NCBI GenBank assembly: GCA_036873135.1
Contig: JAPTYO010000008.1
Span: 27,430,761 to 27,494,760, forward strand
Length of the DNA: 64,000 bases
Origin: Clarkia xantiana subsp. parviflora
Taxonomy: Eukaryota; Streptophyta; Magnoliopsida; Myrtales; Onagraceae
Reading direction: 5' to 3'
Part shown: in pieces, positions 9,449 through 21,325 of the stretch
Layout: each line of letters starts with the position of its first letter
Position numbering within the stretch: position 1 is the stretch's first letter
Made by a program: the position numbers and the translations under genes
Notes under the pieces: generated by a model
Databases searched by the model: none
The model's input: only the letters and a program-made list of their open reading frames with translations
Told to the model about the DNA's origin: nothing

Positions 9449-10872
9449 GACACGACAAATATCAAGATAAGAGAAATTTCCGAGGAACCGGAAATACCCC
9501 GACACTCAACCAACGACAACAACCGAGTCAAATAGTTTTATCCAAACCTAAGGTCGGGTTTTGGAAAAAATTACCATTATACCCTCCAACAAAGATTAAC
9601 ACACCAACGGCGGCACGACATCAAATTCAAGACCGGGATAGCCCAATCGGACAAGAAACCATATCCGGACGACCGGCAAACACCTTTCCCCAAAATCCAC
9701 AACTACCAACGGCTATCTACGGCAATCCCACATTTAATCAAGCATCGGCAATCAAGCATCGGCAATCAAATATCAACGATTCAAAAATCGACGTTTTACG
9801 CGGTAATGGAAAGGAAAAGAGCGGACCTTCGGAAAACCCGACCCGATGTGATAAACGGGTCCGGAATTCAAATTTCGAAGTCGATCGAAATCAGCCCCTC
9901 GCCGGAATTTGGGCCTTGCCGTCGCCGGAGGTGATCTCGTCCGCCCCGCCGTCGCCGGAGAGCTCTGCGCGTCACGCCGGAACCGTCTCCCTTCGCCGTC
10001 GACCGCCTCCGATGAACCAGCAGCTGTCTCCGCCGGCAGCGACCTCGCCGTCGCCTGGTCGTCCCTCCGCGCCGCTGTCCCAGCCAGCTGCCGCCTCCAC
10101 ACCACCGCCTCGAGCCGTCGACCCGCTAGCCGGCTCCGTCCGTGCTGGTGGTTCCCTCCCACCGGAATTGCTGGTCGGATTTCTGCCTCTTGGTGGAAAT
10201 TCCGGCCGGCCCTAGCCTTGGGGGTGCTCTCCAACCTTTCTTGCTCTCCAAGGGTAAGTGAAGAAGGAAGATGGGGGCTATGGTGACTCTTGGAGGTATT
10301 TTTCTAACTCTCCTTTTTTATGTTAAAAGGATGATAGGGTTTTTTAGGGGTTTTAATCACCACCATCCATCTAGCTTTAAGTAAAATCTAAAGGTCAAGG
10401 AAAAACCATCTTTTTTATCCCTTTCACCTATAGCTAAGTATATTTTCATACTTAGAAAAATTATCAAGATAGTTTTATTTTTGAGCATTCCATACTTAGG
10501 AAAAATTTTGGCCAAAATTAAAATTTCTCCTTATTTAGATGGAATCCCGGCACGAAATTGAAGTGTAAGTTATTTAGTTACATTCGTATCACACCCCTGT
10601 GCAAGTTTGTATTTTTTGAGTAGGCACCTGTAGCAAAGATAAGTTTATTACTCCCGCCTCAGACGGACGCGTGCCTAGGCACACGTCCGTGCTACTCTGA
10701 CGTTTACAATTCCTCTATCTCATTAGACAGGGGGCAGAGTCAGAGGCACGCATCCATGGGTAAACAGGCATTCAGACAAAGAAGGTAAAATCCCGGTTTC
10801 AAATTGCGCGTGTCATACCATCCTAAAATAGAGTCAATCAAGGGTTAGGCCATTGGTTGACTCGGGGGCATG
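9449..10872. other. Upstream region of the antisense gene and end of the interior of B
   Basis: 9880-10220 is strikingly GC-rich with repeated CCGCCGG/CGCCGGAG words and gives spurious ORFs on both strands. E has a counterpart at 56790-57135, also ending in CGGAATTTGAATTC on the antisense-gene strand. The position, just 5' of the first exon of the antisense gene, suggests its leader or promoter. 10230-10860 is AT-rich and non-coding, ending in the polypurine tract next to the 3' LTR. Confidence 0.6.
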
Positions 10873-11850
10873 TGATGGATATACGCCCAATTTGAACCCG
10901 TTGACTTCCGAACCGTTGTATTTTTATCGTCCCATTTATGATTGCGAATCGAAACTTCAACCCGGACACTTCGCGAGAACATCGACGGCTCGGACGGGGC
11001 CGAAGCGCCCGTCCGATAGAGGCGAACTCACCTAGGTGAGGTTGGGTGGCCACACCCGACCTCCCCTAGGGGAGATCGGGTTGGCCAACCCGATCTCTCC
11101 TAGGAGAGATCGGGTCAGCCAACCCGATCTCTCCTAGGAGAGATCGGGTCAGCCAACCCGATCTCTCCTAGGAGAGATCGGGTCAGCCAACCCGATCTCT
11201 CCTAGGAGAGATCGGGTTGGCCAACCCGATCTCCCCTAGGGGAGATCGGGTCGGCCAACCCGATCCCTCCTAGGAGGGATGGGGTTGGCCAACCCCACCC
11301 TCCCTAGGAGGGGTTGGGTGTCCTCACCCAACCCCTACCCTTGGGGGTCGGATTTCTCCCCCCCCCCCAGGGGTCCCGGCACCCCTTTCAGACGCCCATG
11401 CTCGGTCCACTCCGCCTGCCTCATCCGAATCCTAAAGTCTTAATTATACGCTTAAAGGTTAATTAATTGTGTTTAAAGGCTAACGATGTCATTAAGCCAC
11501 CTTAATGACACCGTTGCCTATAAATACCCCACCTTCACAACTCATTTGAACATCTTGGCCATTTGAACAATTTAGCTCTGACATCTCTCTAGCTTTATCT
11601 CTCTAGAAATATAGTTCTGACTTAGGCATCAGAGAGGGTTCACCAGGCACCACCCCCCCCTCCTCCGTGTCTGGTATTGCCCCTTTTGCAGGGCAAAGGG
11701 AGAGAAGAAGAGAAGGAACCAAGGGAAGAAGGAAAGGAAGAAGGACATAGACAAAGGCAAGGTAACTCGAGAAGACCGGATCGTACACATCCCCCGTAAG
11801 GAGTGAGATCAAAGCCGACACCCCGTTGACCTAGATCTCATAACTTAACA
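10873..11850 (+). repeat. 3' LTR of gypsy-type B
   Basis: 978 bp, TG...CA ends, TATA box at 11519-11526. It is longer than the 5' LTR almost entirely because the palindrome array has four additional 34-bp units. Confidence 0.93.
11055..11330. repeat. Expanded palindrome array in the 3' LTR of B (8 units)
   Basis: About eight 34-bp units. The four extra ones are identical or nearly so, each with the perfect palindrome CGATCTCTCCTAGGAGAGATCG (stated here as CGATCTCTCC mirrored around the centre) and a TCAGCCA or TTGGCCA linker. The near-identity of the four shows that they arose by very recent unit duplication. Confidence 0.92.
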
Positions 11851-11855
11851 TTGCC

Positions 11856-13495
11856 TACGCCCTACTTAGTGTTACTGCAGGAGGAAAATCAGAGATTAGT
11901 AATTGGTTCATTATCTGATGGTTTAATGGATTACCCCTCTGAATCTGTTTTTATGCTTTCCGCAAGGAATCAGACTACTTTTGGAGGAAATCAAAATTTT
12001 CAGAGAAATTGGCAGTCTTCTGATAAAGCTGCCAGTTCTAATAATGGAAATTTGAACCAGTTTAAGGGAAGAATTAGACAAAACAAGTTGGTTTTGCACT
12101 TATTGCAGAAGAAGGGGACACAAGATTGATACCTGCTGGTCCAAAATTGGGGTACCTGAGCATATTATGAGAAAATGGAATACAAATAATGTTGAGAGTG
12201 ATGAGATTCTTCCTGATACTGAGGCTGCTGATATGAGTTGTTATAATGATCCTTTGGAGATGGATGGGACTCTGTTCCCCTTTTCACTCAATCTTAGTTA
12301 CAGTTTTTGAAGTCTATGCACAAGGAGAAGAATCAAGCTGACACTCACATTGCTGCTGCTAACATGGCAGGTAATACTAAAACTCAGAAAACTGTGGACT
12401 GGATTGTCGATTCTGGTGCTACTGATCATATGACGCATCATAAAGATTGGCTAGTTGATGTTAGGCCAAATACGACTGTTAATCAGTTTGTTCATCTACC
12501 AAACGGGCAAAAGTGTAGAGTCACTCATATTGGAACATATTTTTCTGGATAATGGTTGTAGTTTAAGAAATGTTCTACTGGTTCCAGACTTTAAATATAA
12601 TTTGATAGTTGTTTCCAAGTTTCCTGTGCAATTAAACTGCCAGATTGTTTTCAAAGCTGACAAAATAGTGATACAAGGCCTCTTAGATGGGAGGACTCTG
12701 GGGATTGGAACTTTGAATACCAGGCTGTACATGCTGAAGGTGCCTTGCAATAGAACTGAATCAAAAGTTGCTGTTGTTGGTGTTGAAGAGGAAGATTTTG
12801 AGGATTTGAATTTCCATGCTGTGGCATCATAGACTAGGCCACATATCTCACTCTAAACTGTCTGTTATGACTTCAAAGTCTTTGTCTAGTAAGGTGTTAG
12901 ATGATATAAGACATTGCACTGTCTGTCCCTTAGCTAAACAGACTCGTTTACCTTTCAATAAGAGTGAATTCATTCAAAGGAGTTATTTGAGCTTGTCCAC
13001 ATTGATTTATGGGGTCCATATAGAACTCCCACATTGAGGCAATGTCAGTATTTTCTGACTGTAGTTGATGACTGCTCCAGGTGTACTTGGGTTTATCTCT
13101 TGAAATCAAAAGATGACACTGTTCTGCAGATCAATAATTTTTTGCTGATGATTTAAGCTCAGATTGGGGCTTCAGTCAAACGATTCAGAAGTGATAATGG
13201 AGGGGAGTTCATTAATCACATCTTGAAGTCTCTGTTGCTGCAACTAGGAATTATTCATGAAACTAGCTGTGCTTTCACTCCACAACAAAATGGTCGAGTC
13301 GAACGAAAACATAGACACCTGCTTGATGTGGCTAGAGCTTTAAGGATTCATGCTTCAATCCCTATTAGATATTGGGGTTATTGTATACTATCTTCTTGCT
13401 ACCTAATTATCCTACTTCCTTCTGTGGTTTTGGGTGGTAAATCACCTTATCAATGTCTTTATGGTAAGAAGCCTTCCCTCAAACATCTGCGTGTT
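11856..13495 (+). pseudogene. gag C-terminus, protease and integrase (part) of copia A
   Basis: Continuation of A after the B insertion. In one frame the CCHC zinc knuckle CTYCRRRGHKIDTC is intact (12095-12136). The protease site WIVDSGATDHM lies at about 12400. After a frameshift near 12545 the integrase zinc-binding module reads LWHHRLGH...CTVCPLAKQ (12817-12950). The integrase core keeps the catalytic residues of IDLWGP, RSDNGGEF and GRVERKHR, with a stop (TAA) near 13154. The gene is cut by element C at 13501 and resumes at 21926. At least three frameshifts or stops make it a pseudogene. Confidence 0.9.
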
Positions 13496-13500
13496 ATTGG

Positions 13501-14098
13501 TGTAAGCATATGGTGTGGGCGCCGTAAATGGAAGCCCGTTATATGTATATGTTACCTAAGTTAATTGGGTACATGTCACTTTAGGACATTGGGCCAGACC
13601 CAAATCTCAATTGACATGAGAGGCCCAAAATTGGGCCTCCCTATACTATACATTGCCGGCCGAAATTAGGGTGGAAGTAAAGTGGACTTTTGTCCACTTT
13701 ACTCGTCCTATATATATGGGGAGTTAGGGGTTTTATTAGAGTTAATCACAATTCACTTTAAGTGGTGTTTTGAGAGAAAACCCTTCCCCCAGAAACACCT
13801 ACATCGGCCGAACTACTACCTCACCAAGAGTGTGCCAATTTGTTTTCTAGCAAACACTCCAGAGATCTGTCCCTTGCCAAGAATCGATCAGAGGCTTTGC
13901 TGTGGAGGATATACCACGTAGGGCTTCCTTCACAAGAACCCCTACGGGTGCCGACCGGAGATCGTGAACTCCCTCCTGCAAGGATCTTGGGTCTACGGAC
14001 AACTGTAGAAGTATGTGTGAATCTTCCGCTGCGTAATTTCGATTACTAGCATGTACCATGATTTAGTTTCCGTAGTTATTAATCCCCGTAATCTAACA
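13501..14098 (+). repeat. 5' LTR of copia C
   Basis: Starts TGTAAGCATATGGTG and ends GTAATCTAACA. Its U3 holds two inverted repeats shared with the LTRs of D, H and I: an element based on GGCCCAAAATTGGGCC near 13622-13640 and GTGGACTTTTGTCCAC at 13682-13697. A TATATATATG box follows at about 13709. Confidence 0.93.
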
Positions 14099-14099
14099 G

Positions 14100-14111
14100 T
14101 GGTATCAGAGC
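14100..14111 (+). other. Primer-binding site of copia C
   Basis: TGGTATCAGAGC one base after the 5' LTR, the standard copia site complementary to initiator methionine tRNA. Confidence 0.92.
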
Positions 14112-16138
14112 TTGTGTTAGGAGTTCATGATTTTGATAAATTGGTGTTCTTGAAAATTTATAATTTTGGACCGATTTTTTTTAAAAAAAAAGGGATTTTA
14201 AAATTTTTGAATTTTAGGGTTTATGATGGTCCGAAATTTTCGTGATGTTCTTAGGAAAATTGATGTTCATGATCTTCAAGAAAATGGTGATATTTATCAA
14301 AATCAAACATTGGACTGTAGATCTTATTAAAATTTGATCTTAAAATTTGACCACTTGTTCCCAATTTTTGTGTTCTTGACCGAAACCCTAGGTGATTTAC
14401 AAGGTAAATTTTTTAATTTCTTAGGCACCAAGGGATAAGATTTTCGGCAGAAATTAATAATAATATTGTTTACCATATTATAATTTTAAACTAGGTAACA
14501 ATATATCTATAATTGGGAACATTATGATAGATTCCCATTAATATATAGAAATATATATAACTATCAATATATCTAAATATTTAAATAGATTAAAGATATT
14601 ATTGATAGATTTTAGTTATCTAAAAGATTGAGAAAATATATTGTTAATATATGTTTTTCTATTTAAGATATTGACAGTAAATAAAATATATATTTATTAT
14701 GTGGGTAGCCATAATTTACATATATATATATTTGATTGATTTAATCTTAGAGATAGAATATTGGCAATAAATATGTTTACATGTTGGCCGAAATATATAT
14801 ATTTAATATTGGAAATTATTTTATATAGTTAATGTTACTTGGTGGCTAAGTTAAATATTTTTTGGACTTTAAAACCCTACTTGGGCCACAAGTAAACATT
14901 GCGGCCCAACATTTTATATTTTTAATTATTGGGTCGGTCTAATATGTCACACCGGGACGAATTAAAACCGAACCGGATTTTCTCAATCGGTTGGACCTAA
15001 CGGGTCGGGTCGGACCGGACCGGGGTAACTAGGTGGATCTAACCAAACCGGTTTTGAGTGTTGAACCGAACCCTATTTTTATTGGACCGAACCAGATTTT
15101 TAAAATTAAAACCGGACCGAACCGGATTTTCTGGACCGAACCGGACCAAATCGGGCCGAAATTGACTGAACCGAACCGTATTTTTAAAACTTAATTCAAG
15201 TCAATTAAAATAGGGAGGTCAAGTTTTAAAATCTAAATGTTTTGAACCTTAATAGGCCTACACATTGCTCAAGGTTTGCTAACCTTTATGCCTTATTTCG
15301 ATTATGGGTTGGATCTCGGAGATACATGTTTTGGGATTGGTTAAATTAGTGGGTTGAATTGCAAATGTTTATTATTCAATATATATTTATGCATGATTAA
15401 AAATGTTGTCTTGACTAAGTCAAGCTAGCTAGATATTGCATATTGTGGGCGGCGCCCTGGTTAAATATATAGAATGGGCACTAGGATAGACATGCTGTGA
15501 TGGTTTGAATTGCCTGGGATTCATGTCTAGAAAGTTGCGTGATTGAATATAAGCATGAATTGCAAATCAGCCCCTAATGTTTAAAATTATTTTAAAATCG
15601 AAAACCAGTCGCCAAATGTGTATGATGGATGTGAATGATATATGTTTGACACGTATGCTAGAATGTTGAGGATGTAGCCGCATTTGATAAATTACTTGGA
15701 AGTAAAATTATATATGCAAGCATGAGTTCCTCGGAACATTAGACGCATGACGCGTAAGCATGAGTGTGGTTTATGTGATGAATGTTGCTGGCGTATGATA
15801 ATTTAAGTGGATAGTAGAATTATATATGCATGAGTGAATTCATCGGAATATTTTTCCAAAATAAAAAGGGCTTTGGGAAAGCCAAGATCAGGTATGCTTG
15901 TTTTAAAATTCCCGTTCCGGTAATTTGTGATTAAATCCGTTTTAAAAGACTGATCTATTAGATAGAAGACGACGATAATGTGAACTCTTTCACAGCCATC
16001 TTCCATTGGTTTATTGGTGGTCGGTTGGTTTAGATGATTGAAGAATCATTATTTTTCGGATTCTATCCTAATAGATATTTGATGTATGCAATTCTTTCTC
16101 AAAATGTTATTGTCTCCCTGATTTTTGCATAATCATCG
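14112..16138. other. Non-coding leader of C with CCGAACCGG-rich tract
   Basis: No ORF of note. It is very AT-rich to about 14940, then about 14950-15190 repeats CCGAACCGGA-like words many times in degenerate form. The same arrangement recurs in D, I and H. The equivalent segment of I ends at the gag start. Confidence 0.8.
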
Positions 16139-18780
16139 ATGTGTTAGTATGAATTGGTTGAATTAGTGCGATTCGATATTCCTCGCAATCTTGATGGTAT
16201 GAATCATGATGAATAAAAGGAGTACGTGTTGAACTTTCTACTACGATTCCGAAAAGTGGAGAGGACAACTACGGATGAATATAGTAGTATGTATAATTTT
16301 GACAATGAGAGATGAATGTAATAATTTGTTTCACCAAGCATGAGAGTAGGTTCTTTGATGATCTGAACGCATATGTGTTGATACATTCAACCTTGGTAAA
16401 AAGGGGGTTGAAGAAGACTTCAATTGCAACCAGGCAATGTTGCAGCTTAATATCCATTTGCATCCGCCTCGGTGGAAGCAAGGATGCAAAAGCTAAACGT
16501 TTCGGTTAAACGTGATGGTCTTCTCTCTTTTCATGGATGTTGGCGTAAAACCCGCATCGGATCTTCAGAATGAAAGGTCAACATGGAAAAGATGTATATG
16601 GTTGTTTGATATTGACATGACTCAATGACCTTGAGCCTAGTCAAGTATAGTAACCACAGCAGTAAAAGGGAAACCTTCTCTGCTCACCATACTGGGTTTG
16701 AAAGAAGTCAACCATGATCCGCTTATTATAGAGAGAACTGGACCATAAAGGTCTTATACGATAATCCGTTGGGTTAAACCATGTTGATAAAGTGCGTCTC
16801 AAGTACGCCCCATAGGTCATGTGTATGAAGCGGTAAAATGCTTTATACAGACACAGATCATTTGACGTGATTCACTCGTGAATTTACTTAGATGTGATGT
16901 TCAACATGCTTTAAAGTTCTCGACTATCTATGCGACAATCATGGATCACATATGCGAACTTCATATCAAGAACCCTACCATTGTCATTTATCGTTCGTTT
17001 GAGTTACTAAAATTTTGGTTATTTCGAGATTCAGATTTATTGAATAAAGTAGTTTCCGTTCGATTCGAAATGTGATCTACTTGTCAAAATTAATCGACCC
17101 GGTTAAATAGGATCGATTCGAAACGAAATTTTGGCCAGGTAAAAGTGGTCGAATAAAACGAAAAAATTCACGTACTTCGTCATCTCAGTCGGGAAACTGA
17201 ACCGAACATACGCATCAATTGCGCGGCTAGATCGAAAGATTTAGTATTTCTTTAATTATTATTACTTCATTGAATGAAATAATTAGTAATGATAATCATG
17301 TGCGAAACCGATTGGATTAAATTGAATTAAATTCAGAAATGAAAAGATTTAGCTAAGGGTTAAAACTTTGGTGAAAAGCGCTATGCGCAAGTGGACCTCG
17401 ATAGACGGAACACATCGTTTCAATATGAGAATTTAATAATGAAGTGTCAAAATGATGATGTGTTGAATTTTCGTTTGCATTCCTTCGGAAATAACTTACT
17501 AACGTTTACATCGGCAAGAAGTATGCTTCATAAGCTACCACGACCTTGTAAAAGTATCAGCTGACGCATAGGGTGAAAACCCAAGATGCTCAGTTCGGAG
17601 ATGGGATGAAATCCCTGAGATAAGTTTTGCAACGAATAAGGATTAAGTCGGTTAAACAATTTTCCTTCCAAACGCCTTGAACGATAAGTCAGGCTAGGCA
17701 TTCAAATTAAACGACATACTTCAAGTAGTACAGTTTATATACATATTGTTGGAGTCACACTATCAGACGGTCCCTATGGGATGATGAAAGATGATTCACA
17801 TACATGTAAAACTGTGTTCCAATGAATCGGTAAGACACGCCGCCATTAGGAGCTAAAGGATGATGGTGAGTTAAATCATATCACCATGCGACATTAATTT
17901 GCGCATTAAACACGTATTTAGGACAAGATTACGTTAATTACTCTTAGAAAATACATGTTTACAGCTTGGTAAAATGGTGTCATGGTCGAACATGAGACAT
18001 TACATACTTGAGGACGAATTTTCCGATGCATGAACAGTTTCAAAATAACGTAGTCTTGATCAAAACGGAGCAGGATATCACTGACAATCAGGTCCCACTT
18101 AATTCGAGTGGGATAGAGATTTGAACCAGCAACTCAAGTGAATGACATGGTAAATGAGAATGGGAACATTTTCATAATAAATCCAGTGGGAGGAATAAAC
18201 CCTACCACACGTAATCACTGTTGCTGTTGAGACGAATCAAGTTGAACCTGATGGTCAAATTGCTGAACCAGGAATGACGCAGCTACCTAAACTACCCATT
18301 GTTTCCAGTGGGAGTGAACCGACAAAACTTGGTTCCAGATCCTAGTGATCAAGGAATTCATCTCAGAAGTGAAACCTCGAGACCTAGAGGTTGTCAAAGG
18401 AAAATTGTAGGTCAAGGTTCTAGCACTGCTCTTATTCCCAATAGAAACGATGCTCCGATAAGAAGCATTGTTCTGAGTGGGTGAATGGTTTCCCAATGGA
18501 AGTGATGCTACGATAAGAAGCATTATTCCGAGTGGGAGAAACGTTCAAACTCAAGATGGGATAAACAAGCCTAGACGAAAGTCAAAGGCATCGAACTTCT
18601 CCAAGAAGTATCCCATCGAGTAGGGTGAAAACCTAACTCTAATAACTGTTGACAAGCATTGGAAAGACCTCGAGTGGAGAAATTGAGGAAAATAATAAAA
18701 GAGAGAGACCGCCTTAAATGAAAGCCATTATAGTCTATAGTTGATTTGCCTGCTAACCACATGGGCACAAGGATAAGGTG
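16139..18780 (+). pseudogene. Decayed gag-protease-integrase stretch of C
   Basis: Aligns by eye with the start of gag in element I: ATG at 16139, then TGT and a stop TAG at codon 3 (16145-16147). Further recognisable homology lies at 17970-18030 and 18180-18540, matching the linker between integrase and RT in I (GTGGGAG-type wording). Between these the frame is lost and similarity to I is low. D carries the same early stop and the same order, so decay preceded the copying of C and D. Confidence 0.75.
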
Positions 18781-18784
18781 AGCC

Positions 18785-20191
18785 CTGAAAGAAGGCTCAC
18801 CACTGATGGAAAAGGTCGGATAAACCGAATTATTGCGTAAGGACTTACCCAATTTCACGGAGTAGACTTTGACAAGACAAACTCACTGACTTTGCGTAAA
18901 ACCACGGTTAAGGCCATTTATGGTCCTGGTCGCAAGTCTCGATCTCGAGCTGCACCAAATGGATGTTAAGACCGCATTCCTCCAAGGAAACATGGAGGAA
19001 GAGATCTACATGGAGCAGCCAGTGGGTTTCATTACTCCTGGTAACGAACGTAAAGTTTGTAAACTCCAAAGGTCCATCTACGGTCTTAAACAGTCGTCAC
19101 GGCAATGGTACCGCAGATTCCACGAGGAAATCGTAGGAAACAGATTCGTGAATCTTCATGAGGATCCGTGCGTGTATTATAAGACATCTGGGTCTAAGTA
19201 TGTCATCTTAACCTTATACGTGGACGACATACTCATTGCTGCAAACGACGTGAGTTTCATGAATAAGACAAAGTCCTGGTTAGCATCTGTATTTGAAATG
19301 GAAGACATGAGAGAGGCCACGTATATCTTAGGCATTAAGATTGCTAGAGATCGGGCTACTCGAAAATTGTGTCTGTCTCAAGAAGTCTATATCAACAAGT
19401 TGTTGAAAAGGTTCCGATTACAGGATGCCAAACATTTGGATACGCCGGTGGTGTTTGGGTGCGCACTGTCAAAACGTGACGGCCCCAAGAACCTGGAAGA
19501 GCGTGAACAAATGAAGGGTGCGGAGTATTTAAGCATGGTTGGTAGTTTGATGTACGCCATGCAATGCACCCGTCCGGATATCTGTTACGCCGTGTGACTA
19601 GTAGCACGTTTCCAATCAGATCCTGGCTATCAACATTTAAAGGCTGTAAAGCGAATAATTCGTTATCCGAAAGGTACTACCGACTATGCGCTGTGCTATG
19701 AGAGCGGGAAGTTAGAATTGACAGGTTACAGTGACGCCGACCATGGTGGAGATCCGGATGATCGTAAGTCCACCACGGGAGGAGTGTTTCTCCTTGCTAA
19801 TGCCGCCATTTCATGGACGAGCAAGAAGCAAACATGTGTCGCGCTGTCAACGATGGAATCAGAATTCGTAGCTCTCTCTAAGAACGCACAGGAAGCGGTC
19901 TGGCTGAAAAGGCTTCTTACTGCGCTGCTAGATGGTGACGTCGGGAGTAAACCTGTGAAGGTGTTCTTTGACAGTCAAGCAGCCATTGCGGCAGTGAAGA
20001 ATCTGAAGTACCATAGTAGGACTAAACACATTTATTTGAAATACTTTTATGCTAAATCTATGGTAGAAGACAATATAATCACTATGGAATACTCGTCCAC
20101 TGATAATATGATTGCGGACCCATTAACTAAACCACTACGCATGGAGATATTCGAAAAGCATGTAAAACTACTTGGATTGCGTAGGGTTTAG
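18785..20191 (+). pseudogene. Reverse transcriptase-RNase H of copia C
   Basis: From 18920 the frame reads as a copia RT: QMDVKTAFLQGNMEEEIYMEQP, SIYGLKQSSRQWY, and the catalytic LYVDDILIAAND. The RNase H acidic residues follow in GYSDADHGGD, STMESEFVA and FFDSQAAI, ending LTKPLRMEIF...GLRRV. It has one in-frame TGA at 19595-19597, where D has GGC (Gly). Upstream of 18920 the RT continues in a different frame because of an extra base near 18915 that D shares. The missing N-terminal RT portion and gag/integrase mean it cannot act alone. Confidence 0.9.
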
Positions 20192-21325
20192 ATATGACAT
20201 GTATCTGTGATAACATTTTGATAATTGGAAGTTACATTTTTGAAACGAAAGAATTGCAATTGTGTTTATGATCTATCGACGTCATAATGTTTTGATTACA
20301 TCAAATTTTCGTTCTATAAACTAAGTCGTAGGAGGGCGCAATCCTCTGCCCAAACTATGTCGAATGTGGGCCTTACCTCGTCACACAGGTACGGTCGTCT
20401 TGCGGTGGAGGGAGGCATCTACCAAGAAAGGCTGGCTAAGAATCAGGGGGATAAACCTGATTATGCAAAACGATCATCTAGTGTCGAAGTAACTCGACAT
20501 GATCTTCGTTTTGTAGATCGCCTTGATGAACTTCGTTCATCATTAATTCACTGGGCCAGATGAGAATCTGCGATAGCATGATTTGACATATCCCATTCCT
20601 TTGAACTTAAACGTTCAGGTATGCTATCGACGCGTGCTTCATACTACGCGTGCCACGTTCGACCACGGGGTCACAGCTCGGTTGTGCTAGGAGAGAATCC
20701 TCGTGATTCTGGCGGGCGCAAACTTCTTCACCTCGAACGTGTGATTGATCCCGGGAGCCTTATGAAGAGGCACCTGACGTATCCTCATGGACTCAGAACT
20801 CATACCTAAGGTCAGGCTCAATGCTCGCTTCCCGGCGTACGAGCATAGTGCTGAACAAAAAGGCCCAGTGACAACGTCTTTGGAAACCGGTTGGGTTTGA
20901 CTAAGGGTATGAGCGATGAGGATGGTCAAGTTCACCTGTAATTCACCGACTCTTGTATTCACTAAGGTGGCCACCAACCGGATATTAGTTGAAGGTTGTG
21001 AATACTTGTACGGATGCCTTGGAGAAGTGTTCAAGTGGAAACTAGGCAAAAGGAGAATTATCAGTTGACCTAGGATACAGCGCGACACTTTATAAATGTT
21101 TTTTTTTTTAATAACAGGTTGATTGGAGAAAAGGGAATCAACGTTCTGCGGGCGCTGCAACACTCCTAACAGATGAGTAGCATGATGTCCGTCGTATCGC
21201 CGGTCGCATGGCAAACCTTGTATGAATATTCAGAAGCAAAGGACTAGATCGAATGAGTGAAATGTTGATGCAGATTTGGACGACAATACATTAACAGGCA
21301 CCCTCCCATTCCGGCAAGTGGGATC
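20192..21325. other. 3' non-coding part of C
   Basis: About 1.1 kb after the RNase H stop with no credible gene. It is conserved in D (49102-50232) and, inverted, in I (35038-36160). It ends in a short polypurine tract (CAAGTGGGATC) against the 3' LTR. Confidence 0.8.

Larger units (their letters stand above)
1246..11850 (+). mobile_element. Gypsy-type retrotransposon B, pol-less, with antisense gene
   Basis: A 10.6 kb element with LTRs of 840 and 978 bp (1246-2085, 10873-11850), both starting TGATGGATAT and ending TAACTTAACA. The target duplication is imperfect: TTGTC at 1241-1245 and TTGCC at 11851-11855. The internal order is primer site, Gag-protease-Gag' gene (+), tandem repeats, antisense five-exon gene (-), GC-rich segment, and a polypurine tract containing CTCGGGGGCATG. 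No reverse transcriptase, RNase H or integrase is present in any frame, so it must depend on a partner. Gag and protease wording plus an antisense extra gene resemble Tat/Retand-type gypsy elements (family knowledge). LTR near-identity implies a recent insertion, the youngest in the window. Confidence 0.92.

Noticed and set aside
9773..10286. 125- to 153-residue ORFs in the GC-rich block of B
   Set aside because: Open on both strands because of base composition; not conserved as protein in E beyond the RNLNS end.
14100..14111. tRNA gene suggested by tRNA-like bases
   Set aside because: Only the 12-base primer-binding site complementary to a tRNA end; no cloverleaf.
20687..21214. 175-residue ORF on the - strand in the 3' part of C
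   Set aside because: Not preserved in D at the same place and no recognisable content; chance.
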